From assembly GCA_033794685.1 (NCBI GenBank), contig JARAYZ010000008.1: a stretch of DNA of 64,000 bases. One strand, given 5' to 3'. The position numbers and the translations under genes were made by a program. The stretch's first letter is position 1. Each line of letters starts with the position of its first letter. Under the pieces are notes generated by a model that was not told the DNA's origin, searched no databases, and saw only the letters and a program-made list of their open reading frames with translations. Of this stretch, positions 23,974 through 33,996 are shown piece after piece. This DNA is from Lentzea sp033794685. GTDB taxonomy: Bacteria > Actinomycetota > Actinomycetes > Mycobacteriales > Pseudonocardiaceae.

Positions 23974-24999
23974 TCACGTGAAGCGGACCTCGCCCGCGAC
24001 GACGCCGTCGAGCTCGCGCACGAAGTCGGCGCCGAACGCGCTGGACGGAGTGTGCGAGCCGGGCGTCACGCCGTTGATCTTGGCGATGGCGCGGAGCACG
24101 GAGTCCGCAGTGAGGCTGTAGGCGTTCGGGGTGGTGATCGCGCATTCGACCTTCGTCTGCGCGTCCCACGCCTCGCCGAACACCTCGGCCCTGGTGTTGG
24201 CGCGCTTGCGCTCGTCAGGGCCTTTCACCTTGCCGGCGACGGTCTTCGCGACGGTCTGCACGAGCGACGTCTGCAACACGGGCGCGAACACCTGCTGCAG
24301 TTGCCCGAGCACACCCGGCACGGTGGTGAACGTCGTGATGTTCGGGATGCCGGTTGACCGGTAAGCGGTGCTCACGTCGCCCCACGGGATGCTGCCGACC
24401 TCACGCGGCCCCGACCGGAAGTACGCGGTGCGCCTGCGATGTCCGATGCGGACGCTCCTCAGGTCACCGTTCACGCGGATCCGCCCGCCCACGGCCGCGG
24501 CCTCGACGGACGTCTTGGTCGTCCCGGCGCTCGCCCCTCCCCCGACGACGAACGCCAGGTCGAGGTGGGTGGCGGACGGCAGGGCGTCCTTCAGCATCGC
24601 GGCGACGCAGTCCGTGGGCACGACGTCGAACCCAGCACCGGGCAACAGCACGATGCCCGCCTTGCGCGCGTCGACGTCCCTCACCCCGATGGCCTCGAAG
24701 ACGTCGATCTCACCCGTGATGTCGAGGTAGTGCGTTCGGGTCCTCAGGCACGCGTCGACCATCGCGGTGGACGTCTGCGAGAACGGCCCGGCACAGTGCA
24801 CGACGGCGTCGACGTCCTCGAGGTGCGCCCGCGCCTGGGCCAGGTCGAACGCCCGGAAGTCCAGCCCCAGGGCGGCCGCGATCGGCTCGACCTTCTCGAG
24901 CGAGCGCCCGGCGAGGATCGGCCGCTCCCCGCGCTTGACCGCGAGCTCGGCGATGAGACGTCCGGTGTAGCCGTTGGCGCCGTAGACCATCCACGTCAT
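23974..24999 (-). CDS. Saccharopine dehydrogenase-like / trans-acting enoyl reductase family protein
   Basis: A 341-residue Rossmann-fold protein with cofactor motif VYGANGYTGRLIAE (4-17) and AGRS, then HCAGPFSQT. The C-terminal half has the saccharopine dehydrogenase-like alpha/beta domain. Relatives include the mycobacterial trans-acting enoyl reductase of phthiocerol/phenolphthiocerol synthesis, but most family members are uncharacterised. It stands alone between the csbD-like gene and a small membrane protein gene. Confidence 0.8.
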   Translation of the reverse strand: MTWMVYGANGYTGRLIAELAVKRGERPILAGRSLEKVEPIAAALGLDFRAFDLAQARAHLEDVDAVVHCAGPFSQTSTAMVDACLRTRTHYLDITGEIDVFEAIGVRDVDARKAGIVLLPGAGFDVVPTDCVAAMLKDALPSATHLDLAFVVGGGASAGTTKTSVEAAAVGGRIRVNGDLRSVRIGHRRRTAYFRSGPREVGSIPWGDVSTAYRSTGIPNITTFTTVPGVLGQLQQVFAPVLQTSLVQTVAKTVAGKVKGPDERKRANTRAEVFGEAWDAQTKVECAITTPNAYSLTADSVLRAIAKINGVTPGSHTPSSAFGADFVRELDGVVAGEVRFT

Positions 25000-25008
25000 G
25001 CCGCGACC

Positions 25009-25302
25009 TTACCGGCGAGTAGCCCGCCGGGAACCGACCAAAGAGCCCATCAGCAGCAGTGCGCCCAGCCCGATCACCGGCAACCCCCAGAGCAGCCGGC
25101 GGTGCCTCAGGTCGGCGCAGATGTCCACATAGGCCGGACTGACCGCGGAGACCGCGGGCTCGTCGAACCCGAGGCCCAGGCTGTTCCCGCACGGGACCAG
25201 CGTCCCGCTCGGCGCCTCGACGGCCAGCGTCACGAACAGGATCGCACCCCCACCGAGCAAGAACGCGAGACCGACCACCACGGCGAAGGTGCGCACTGAC
25301 AT
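25009..25302 (-). CDS. Small two-helix membrane protein
   Basis: A 97-residue protein with transmembrane helices near residues 6-28 and 74-92 and an exported loop with two Cys (in VPCGN and DICAD) that could form a disulfide. ATG at 25302. It lies 9 bases upstream of the reductase gene on the same strand and is probably co-transcribed. Family not recognised. Confidence 0.65.
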   Translation of the reverse strand: MSVRTFAVVVGLAFLLGGGAILFVTLAVEAPSGTLVPCGNSLGLGFDEPAVSAVSPAYVDICADLRHRRLLWGLPVIGLGALLLMGSLVGSRRATRR

Positions 25303-25378
25303 GAACAAAAGGTAGGTCTCAAATGGACTTTGGGATAGCCCTGGTCAGCCGCATTGGGGTTGATCCCCTAATCCCCGG

Positions 25379-25870
25379 CTAAACGCGTTCGGGCCCCCTC
25401 GCCGCCGAGAACGCGTAGCGCTGCTCCACACGGCCGTTGCGCGGATGCGGCGCGGGGTCGCCGACCTTGATCCATCCGAGGCGTTCGTAGAGCCGCACGC
25501 CCCGGACGTTGTCGACGTAGACCAGCAGCTCCGCCTTCTCGTATCCATTCTTGATCAACGCTTCAGGCAGTGCCCGCAACAACGCCTCACCGACGCCCTT
25601 GCCCCACGCGTCGGGATGAACACCGACGTAGTTGACGTAGGCGGTGTCCGTCCCTTGTGGACCTCCAGCCAGGAAACCCACTGCCTGGCCGCCATCCAGA
25701 GCAAGCAGCAACAGCGAGGGCTCGTTCGCGAGAGCGCTCTCCACCCCGGGCCGCGCCGCGTCGAGCGACGGCACCTCGTCGTAGCCGTCCCTCACGGCGA
25801 CCGCGTGAGCCCAGATCAACGCGGCCACGTCGACGTGGCCTGGTCCCCCTTGAATGATCTCCACGATCAC
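25379..25870 (-). CDS. GNAT family N-acetyltransferase
   Basis: A 163-residue acetyl-CoA-dependent acetyltransferase. The acetyl-CoA pyrophosphate loop is in VGVHPDAWGKGVGEALL (Q/RxxGxG/A type, here W-GKGVG), followed by AELLVYVDNVRGVRLYERLGW, a standard motif B. GTG start at 25870 or 25864, only about 8 bases from the stop of the P450 gene, suggesting one transcript. Acceptor unknown; it could modify a product of the neighbouring P450. Confidence 0.82.
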   Translation of the reverse strand: MIVEIIQGGPGHVDVAALIWAHAVAVRDGYDEVPSLDAARPGVESALANEPSLLLLALDGGQAVGFLAGGPQGTDTAYVNYVGVHPDAWGKGVGEALLRALPEALIKNGYEKAELLVYVDNVRGVRLYERLGWIKVGDPAPHPRNGRVEQRYAFSAARGPERV

Positions 25871-25877
25871 CAGCGTG

Positions 25878-27077
25878 TCAGCGCCTGAGCACCACCGGTA
25901 GCGATTTAAGGCTGGCCATGATGTCGTTGTGCGTGATCTCCGGCTGCTCGTCGCCCGAGAAGGCGGCACGCGGAAACCGGCTCGTCAGCTGCCGCAGCAC
26001 GGTTTCGGTCTCCAGACGGGCCAGCGCCGAACCGAGGCAGAAGTGCGGCCCGTGCCCGAACGTGGCGTGGCCGGTCGTCTCGCGGTCCAGCCGGTACTCA
26101 CCGGCGTTCTCGTGCGCCCGCGGACACCGTCCGGCGGCGCCGAGGTTGATCAGCAGCAGCGTGCCCTCGGGAACTTCCACGCCGCCGATCTCAACCGCCT
26201 CGGTGGTGATGCGGTGCGTGGCGCTGCGGACCGGCGAGTTGTGGCGCAGCGTCTCCTCCACGAGCCGCGGCACCAGACTCGGATCCTCAGCCGCCTTGTG
26301 CCACCACCCGTTGTCCAACGCGTCGTGCACAACGTTCGAGATGAGGCTCGCCGACGTCTCATGGCCCGCGACGACGAGAAGGAAAGCCATCGCCATCAGT
26401 TCGTCATGACTCAGGTGGTCGCCCTCTTCGTCAGCCTTGGCCAACGAACCGAAGAGCGAACCTGGGTCCAGCGCGTTGCTCGTGAGCAGGCCGTGGAAGT
26501 AGCCACCCAGCTCGTCACTCGCCGGCTGCGACACCTCGGGTTCCATCGACATCATCGTCTCGATCAACGCGCGAACCCGCGCCCGATCCCGCGGCGGCAG
26601 CCCGAGCACCTCGCCGATGACGTGCATGGGCATCGGCACGGCCAACTCCCTGACGAGGTCGATCTCCTCACCCTCGGGAAGCCGGCCGATCAGCTCCGCG
26701 CTGATCTCCTCGATGCCGGGCGCGAGTTGCTGCACCGCCCTGCCGTTGAACGCCTTCACCGCGAGCGCCCTGAGCCGCGCGTGCTGCGGGTTGTCGCTGT
26801 TGAGCATGCTCGGCCCGAACAGTCCGGCAAGGTTCTCCTGCGTGCTCCCCAACGCGGCGAGCTGCCGCTTGATCTCGCACTGCAGCCTCGCGCTGTCCTT
26901 GGAGAGCCGTTGGTCCGTGAGCAGCTGACGGGTGAGCTCCAGCCCAACGGTGACCACCTGCATCTCCACACCGTTGGGCAGGGTGACGGCGTGCAAGGGC
27001 CCCTCCGCCCGTGCGTCGTCCTCAATCCGGTGGTGGTCACGTGCGCGCAAGTCGCCGCCGGTCAACAAGTTCGACAT
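25878..27077 (-). CDS. Cytochrome P450 (CYP107-like)
   Basis: A complete 399-residue P450. I-helix AGHETS (near 234), K-helix ETLR, and the haem loop FGHGPHFCLG with the Cys ligand, all intact. PRAH replaces the common PDRD before the loop. No redox partner is adjacent. Such soluble P450s hydroxylate macrolides, steroids or other secondary metabolites. It shares a transcript with the GNAT gene. It is unrelated in place to the P450 at the left edge. Confidence 0.93.
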   Translation of the reverse strand: MSNLLTGGDLRARDHHRIEDDARAEGPLHAVTLPNGVEMQVVTVGLELTRQLLTDQRLSKDSARLQCEIKRQLAALGSTQENLAGLFGPSMLNSDNPQHARLRALAVKAFNGRAVQQLAPGIEEISAELIGRLPEGEEIDLVRELAVPMPMHVIGEVLGLPPRDRARVRALIETMMSMEPEVSQPASDELGGYFHGLLTSNALDPGSLFGSLAKADEEGDHLSHDELMAMAFLLVVAGHETSASLISNVVHDALDNGWWHKAAEDPSLVPRLVEETLRHNSPVRSATHRITTEAVEIGGVEVPEGTLLLINLGAAGRCPRAHENAGEYRLDRETTGHATFGHGPHFCLGSALARLETETVLRQLTSRFPRAAFSGDEQPEITHNDIMASLKSLPVVLRR

Positions 27078-27139
27078 GGCCGGTCTTCGCCTCCGTTTGG
27101 ATTCGACCAGGACATCTCTTTCGGGACCGTTCTACCGCG

Positions 27140-27502
27140 CTACCGCAACGAGTCCAATGCGCTGATCGTCTCGACCGAGGGCAACCGCGGCGGCTCGGAG
27201 GCGATGGCCTTCCGCCCCAGCACCCACTCCGGCAGGTGGTGCCGCAACGCCGCCCGCCCCTGAGCCGTGATGTCGACCGGCGAGGCCATCCCGTGGTCCA
27301 GGCGCTGTTCCCAGGTGATCCACTCTCGGGCCCTGAGGATTTCGAGGTCGTCCGCGTCCCACTGCTTCGCCGGCCGGTGCTCCAGGTACCAACTCGTGGC
27401 GCCGCGGTGCACACCGCCCTGCTCCGTCAGGGCGAGCAGCTTGATCTGCTCCTGGGTCACCGTGGTGGGAACGGGCTTGGCGGCCTTGTCCTTGCGCTTC
27501 AC
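27140..27502 (-). CDS. Hypothetical protein, possible winged-helix
   Basis: A 120-residue basic protein: Lys-rich start (KRKDKAAKP), then helical segments with TQEQIKLLALTEQGGVHRG and a PVDITAQGRAAL turn that looks like the wing of MarR/PadR-type folds. GTG at 27502 with GAAGG about 9 bases upstream. No close family recognised. It ends 62 bases from the P450 start. Confidence 0.6.
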   Translation of the reverse strand: MKRKDKAAKPVPTTVTQEQIKLLALTEQGGVHRGATSWYLEHRPAKQWDADDLEILRAREWITWEQRLDHGMASPVDITAQGRAALRHHLPEWVLGRKAIASEPPRLPSVETISALDSLR

Positions 27503-28243
27503 AGGTGGTCGTCCTTCAGAGCTGGCGGATCCGAACGTCCCCGACGAACTCGGACAAGGTACGGCACCACGGCGGCACGTTCCAGGATCGGCCGCAGACC
27601 GGACAACGACGTCCGAACCTCGCCTGCACCGGAGTTCGTCAGCAGATCGCACGCGGCAGTCGCTCGACAGCGATGCGCAACCGAATTCACGAATCTCGGA
27701 CGACAGTGGTCACGTCAATCAAGCATGACTGCTGGACGCACCGCCAGCGCCATCCGCCTAATGAAACAAATCAGTTCCTTGCAGCTTCGAGGCATCCGAC
27801 TTCTCAGGACAAGTTTTCGGCACCTGAGTGGGTGAAAGTTGCTCGCAGGTCACGTCAACGCAACGATCACCTGGAGGAGTTCGGAACTCTGCGCATCGCA
27901 AGCGCTTGCAGAACGTAAGTATCGGCCACCCCACCATGACTCCGCTTGCACACGAGGCGTGTCACAGTAGAGTGCACACCTCTCGCGACACTACAGTCAC
28001 GGAGACACGAGGCGTACGAGGCGTAACAGCGACCTTCCGCGCCACGATAGTCAGGCACCAACAACCTCTGGCAGTCGTCGCACCAGGATGGCGACTCAAG
28101 ATCACTTTCAGTCATGATCACGGCGCCATCCAGGGCAACGCGACGACCTTTAGACAGGAGAAGCCGAGAACCATGGGCGGCGAAGAAGGCGACGAGTAAG
28201 CTTGCACCGCAAATAGCCTGTGCGAGATCATGTCCCGCACAGG
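27503..28243. other. 740-base stretch without a secure gene
   Basis: Lower GC than its surroundings. It contains a good sigma-70-like promoter (27946-27973), three ACGAGGCGT repeats (27952, 28005, 28014), a ribosome site followed by an 8-codon frame (28173-28199), and a strong hairpin at 28211. A Cys-containing 84-codon frame on the minus strand (27867-28121, WCDDCQRLL) is possible but has weak coding character, so I do not call it. Confidence 0.5.
27946..27973 (+). promoter_or_regulatory. Candidate sigma-70 promoter
   Basis: TTGCAC, 16-base spacer, TAGAGT. A transcript from here would end at the hairpin at 28211-28249, giving about 270 bases. Confidence 0.45.
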
Positions 28244-28249
28244 CTATTT
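28211..28249. terminator. Strong bidirectional hairpin
   Basis: A 14-bp perfect stem AAATAGCCTGTGCG with an 11-base loop. It overlaps the stop codon of the minus-strand membrane protein gene and would also end any plus-strand transcript. Confidence 0.85.
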
Positions 28250-29119
28250 CAGCTGCAGGCGCATGCCGATCGGCGTCGACACCGGAAAGTCACGCGCAGT
28301 GAGCGTGAACGTCCTTCGGTCTTCGTCGTCGTGACTGTCCGCGATGGACAGGCTCGCTGCAGCGACGTTGACACCGATCGGGGAGAAGTGGGCGTCATAT
28401 CCCACCGGCAACACGATCGTGTACTCAATCGACTTGACCGGCATTCGCTTGCTGAACCGAAAAGTGAAGTCGTCCGAGATTCTCTTCGTCATGAGGGGAC
28501 GACATTTTCCCGGCCATTTTCGAATCACTCGAAGCGTAATCTCTTCCCCTTCGAGCAACGGCGTGTGAAAGTGGACGATGGACTGGATTTTGCGCTCGGA
28601 TATCCATGACCTGGTCACATGCCACTCCGGCCCGCTGGCGTTGTTGACCGCCAAGTAGCGTGCACTCAACTTGACTCGCTTGCGATACCTCTCCGGCTGA
28701 TCCCAATGACTGCCGGTGCGAAACCTGATGAAGTAGACCTTCTGCGTGAGCGCTTTTGCCTTGATCGTCAACACTTCCCGCGTGTCGCCGTTCTTCTGGA
28801 CGTAGATCTTCTGGTTCCACTCCTGAATCAGGATCAGCGGATCCTCGTGACCGTCGAAGACGAAATCACAATATCGAGCAAGAAGCTCTTTATGAATATC
28901 GTACTTGTTCTTCAAACGCTTCCGGTCAGCGATAACGAGCAGGATGACAGAGGTGATCACGAAAAGCACGATAACGATCGCCGTGGTCTTGAAAGCCTGC
29001 GACGGACCGACCAGCGCCGCGATTATTCCCCCCAGCCCGAGCAGGGTGAGGATCGTTGTGAAAATGGCCGATGAGCGCTCCCGCTCGATGTAGTCATCGA
29101 GCCAATCGATGAAACCCAT
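28244..29119 (-). CDS. Unknown membrane protein with a C-terminal beta-rich domain
   Basis: A 291-residue protein: an amphipathic start, two transmembrane helices near residues 18-38 and 44-65, then about 220 cytosolic residues. The last 150 are beta-rich and basic, reminiscent of a binding domain. Base composition and codon use are less GC-rich than neighbours (several AT-ending codons), which suggests transfer. No homologous family recognised. It pairs with the small gene upstream (29150-29509). Confidence 0.7.
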   Translation of the reverse strand: MGFIDWLDDYIERERSSAIFTTILTLLGLGGIIAALVGPSQAFKTTAIVIVLFVITSVILLVIADRKRLKNKYDIHKELLARYCDFVFDGHEDPLILIQEWNQKIYVQKNGDTREVLTIKAKALTQKVYFIRFRTGSHWDQPERYRKRVKLSARYLAVNNASGPEWHVTRSWISERKIQSIVHFHTPLLEGEEITLRVIRKWPGKCRPLMTKRISDDFTFRFSKRMPVKSIEYTIVLPVGYDAHFSPIGVNVAAASLSIADSHDDEDRRTFTLTARDFPVSTPIGMRLQLK

Positions 29120-29149
29120 GCGCCCCTCCCCTCGTCAGGACGTGCATGC

Positions 29150-29509
29150 TCATCGACCGTCAGGAAGCGATCCAACGTGCTTGTCGACATCAAAGTCATG
29201 ATCTTCAAGGCGCTGGCGGGCCGCACGCCGCTCGTCTTCCGAGAAGAGCACCGCGTACTTCGGATGAAGGACACACGCTTCAACGCTATGACTGAGCTCG
29301 CCCGCTTCCCACAACCGGATGAACCCGTCGTGGGTCTGAGGGCCGCCAAGCAGGATCCGGGCAGCTCCGACGCCTCCATGAAGCGCCACCATCTCGATGA
29401 ACGCCTTGGCGCGGTACTGGATCTTGCGGGCCAGGTAGCGATAGCTCTCGTGCAAGTCGTCCGTGAACTCGCGGGCGAGTTGCTCGGTGTTCGGCACTGC
29501 GCCAGTCAT
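29150..29509 (-). CDS. Hypothetical protein in the tRNA-Val-linked patch
   Basis: A 119-residue soluble protein: helix with LAREFTDDLHESYRYLARK, then HGGVGAARILLGG and a charged C-terminus. The ATG at 29509 has GGGTGG 5 bases upstream, better than the GTG three codons earlier. It is the first of two genes in a lower-GC patch adjoining a tRNA gene. I do not recognise it. The pair (soluble protein plus membrane protein) is of the kind seen in small defence or conflict systems, but no motif supports that. Confidence 0.6.
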   Translation of the reverse strand: MTGAVPNTEQLAREFTDDLHESYRYLARKIQYRAKAFIEMVALHGGVGAARILLGGPQTHDGFIRLWEAGELSHSVEACVLHPKYAVLFSEDERRAARQRLEDHDFDVDKHVGSLPDGR

Positions 29510-29725
29510 CACTGCCACCCGTCGTCGGCTGATGCTCCTATCGGCAGATGGTCTACGTGCGTTAGCTCGTGTTCAGGCCAACTCACATGGACTTTCGTCC
29601 AACAGAGTGAATCCCATCAGCGAATTCGGCCACGTGCAAAGCGGCCGGAATCAGGCCGCACGACGCCCGTGCGGATCCATGGAGGCGAATCGGGGCGATC
29701 TGGGTGAGCGACGGAAATACGTACG

Positions 29726-29800
29726 TGGTGGGCGCGACAGGGTTCGAACCTGCGACCGCTCGGGTGTAAACCGAGAGCTCTTCCGCTGAGCTACACGCCC
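29726..29800 (-). tRNA. tRNA-Val (anticodon UAC)
   Basis: A complete cloverleaf: acceptor GGGCGTG/CGCGCCC, D-arm TAGCTCAGCGGAAGAGC, anticodon stem CTCGG/CCGAG with loop TTTACAC (anticodon TAC), T-arm with GGTTCGAACC, and encoded CCA. The 3' end faces the lower-GC patch of unknown genes. Confidence 0.96.
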
Positions 29801-29837
29801 CAACCCCGGCACCGCAAAGCGCAGGGGCACAACTACA

Positions 29838-30302
29838 TCATGCCTGAAGCGAGGCGACGGCCTTCTTCCAGCCCGACTGATCGCGGGCCTCACCCGGCGC
29901 GTTCACCTCAGCGAAGCGCACCACGCCGTCCACGTCCACCAGGAACGTCCCCCGCAGTGCCATGCCCGCAGACGCGTTGAACACGCCGTAAGCCTGCGCG
30001 ACGGCCCCGTGCGGCCAGAAGTCCGACAGCAGCGGGAACTGGTAGCCCTCCTGGTTCGCCCACGCCTTCAGCGCGAACGGGGTATCCACGGACACGCCCA
30101 GCACCTGGACGGCCGCGTCCTCGTACACCGCCAGTTCGTCTCGCAGCTGGCAGAGCTCGCCCTGGCAGGTGCCGCTGAACGCGAACGGGTAGAAGACCAG
30201 GAGCACGGACCGTGAGCCCCGGAACGACGACAACGTCACAGGTTGCTTGTTGTAGTCGTTCAGGGTGAAGTCCGGAGCTTCCGAACCGACCTCGACCGCC
30301 AT
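29838..30302 (-). CDS. ahpE: AhpE-type peroxiredoxin
   Basis: A 154-residue thiol peroxidase that reduces hydrogen and organic peroxides. Peroxidatic Cys46 is in YPFAFSGTCQGELC, with Cys51 nearby (C-x4-C). The catalytic Pro, Thr and Arg residues of the family are in place. ATG at 30302 follows GGAGGGG by 3-4 bases; the longer frame is not needed. It follows the DUF3052 gene and is divergent from aceE, the usual actinobacterial arrangement. Confidence 0.9.
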   Translation of the reverse strand: MAVEVGSEAPDFTLNDYNKQPVTLSSFRGSRSVLLVFYPFAFSGTCQGELCQLRDELAVYEDAAVQVLGVSVDTPFALKAWANQEGYQFPLLSDFWPHGAVAQAYGVFNASAGMALRGTFLVDVDGVVRFAEVNAPGEARDQSGWKKAVASLQA

Positions 30303-30326
30303 GAACCCCTCCAGCCAGACATGGAA

Positions 30327-30354
30327 ACCCACGGACGAGTGAACGCCCGTGGGT
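30327..30354. terminator. Hairpin between DUF3052 and ahpE genes
   Basis: An 8-bp stem ACCCACGG with a 12-base loop. It may attenuate read-through from the DUF3052 gene. Confidence 0.45.
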
Positions 30355-30375
30355 CAACCCTATGTCAGCTCGACC

Positions 30376-30807
30376 TCAGCGCTTGGCCTTGGCCGACTTC
30401 GGCCACACCAGGCGGATGCCCGCCCAGTCCTCGGCGACGCTGATGTTGGAGGTCTGCGACAGGCCGGCGGTCGGGACCGCTTCGGCCACATCGCTGGGCT
30501 CCACGTGGCCGGCACGGCCGGTCTTCGGGGTGAGAACCCAGATCACGCCGTCCTCTGCGAGCACGCCGGTGGCCTCGAGGAGGGCGTCGACCAGGTCGCC
30601 GTCGTCCTCGCGCCACCAGAGCAAGACGACACTCACCGTCTCGTCGGCATCCTCGTCGAGGAGGTCGCCCCCGATTCGCTCCTCGACAGCGGCACGCAAG
30701 GCGTCGTCAACGTCCTCGTCCCAGCCGAGTTCCTGGACGACCATGCCTGATTCGATCCCGAGCTTGTCGGCGACGCCGAGCTTGCCGGCGTCTTCCGCGG
30801 CGACCAC
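30376..30807 (-). CDS. DUF3052 family protein
   Basis: A 143-residue acidic protein typical of actinobacteria: ADKLGIESGMVVQELGWDEDVD near the start, WWREDDGDLVDALLEA in the middle and AGIRLVWPKSAK at the end. The GTG at 30807 has GGAGG 10 bases upstream; a GTG three codons earlier would be too near that site. It is divergent from aceE, where this family is normally found. Function unknown; links to development and lipid metabolism regulation have been proposed for the neighbourhood but not shown here. Confidence 0.85.
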   Translation of the reverse strand: MVAAEDAGKLGVADKLGIESGMVVQELGWDEDVDDALRAAVEERIGGDLLDEDADETVSVVLLWWREDDGDLVDALLEATGVLAEDGVIWVLTPKTGRAGHVEPSDVAEAVPTAGLSQTSNISVAEDWAGIRLVWPKSAKAKR

Positions 30808-31127
30808 GGTTTTCACTCCTCCAACTACGCAAGAGCGACAGCCCTAAGACTGCCGCCAGAGTCCGTTACTCGGGCTAGCGAACACTGTCAGCTACCTCCG
30901 GCGCAACTGTTGACCACTTGACACGCCGGAACGGGCACCCCTGTGCGTACACCTACACTGGCATGAGGCACGCTCTACATACCTCTTATCGCGCGCGCGT
31001 GAGCGACACGATCCAGAACTACCGACCGGTAGCGATGACGAAGTCGTCGCGCAAGGACAACGATAGGAACGCGTGGCACGGTTGCCGGGCCAGCGCGAAG
31101 TACCGCCAACGAAGCCGAGGAGACACC
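30808..31127. promoter_or_regulatory. aceE / DUF3052 divergent promoter region
   Basis: 320 bases with no secure gene. TTGACA lies at 30918-30923, a candidate -35 box for aceE, without an obvious -10 at the right distance. The aceE ribosome site is at its right end. Confidence 0.4.
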
Positions 31128-33887
<2,760 letters not shown>

Positions 33888-33903
33888 TCACTCGCTGAAC
33901 CGA

Positions 33904-33936
33904 AGGGCCGCTCCGCACGCGCGGGGCGGCCCTTTT
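33904..33936 (+). terminator. aceE terminator
   Basis: Stem AAGGGCCGC with GCGGCCCTT, then TTT, 16 bases after the aceE stop. Its 3' arm and following bases are duplicated at 37701-37738. Confidence 0.85.
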
Positions 33937-33947
33937 CACGCCCTGAG
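33911..33947. repeat. Direct repeat, left copy (insertion boundary)
   Basis: Core 33914-33944 (starts GCACGCGCGGGGCGGCCC, ends CACGCCCT) recurs at 37704-37735 with one extra T. The two copies bracket the TIR-STAND gene. Confidence 0.8.
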
Positions 33948-33996
33948 AGGCTCTGAGAGGCCTTTCCGCTGCCTAACTCGCCCTCCCCGTCCGCTC

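Noticed and set aside
27867..28121. 84-codon minus-strand frame with a Cys-rich N-terminus
   Set aside because: Poor ribosome site and weak codon bias; it overlaps the promoter-like region. Kept only as a remark.
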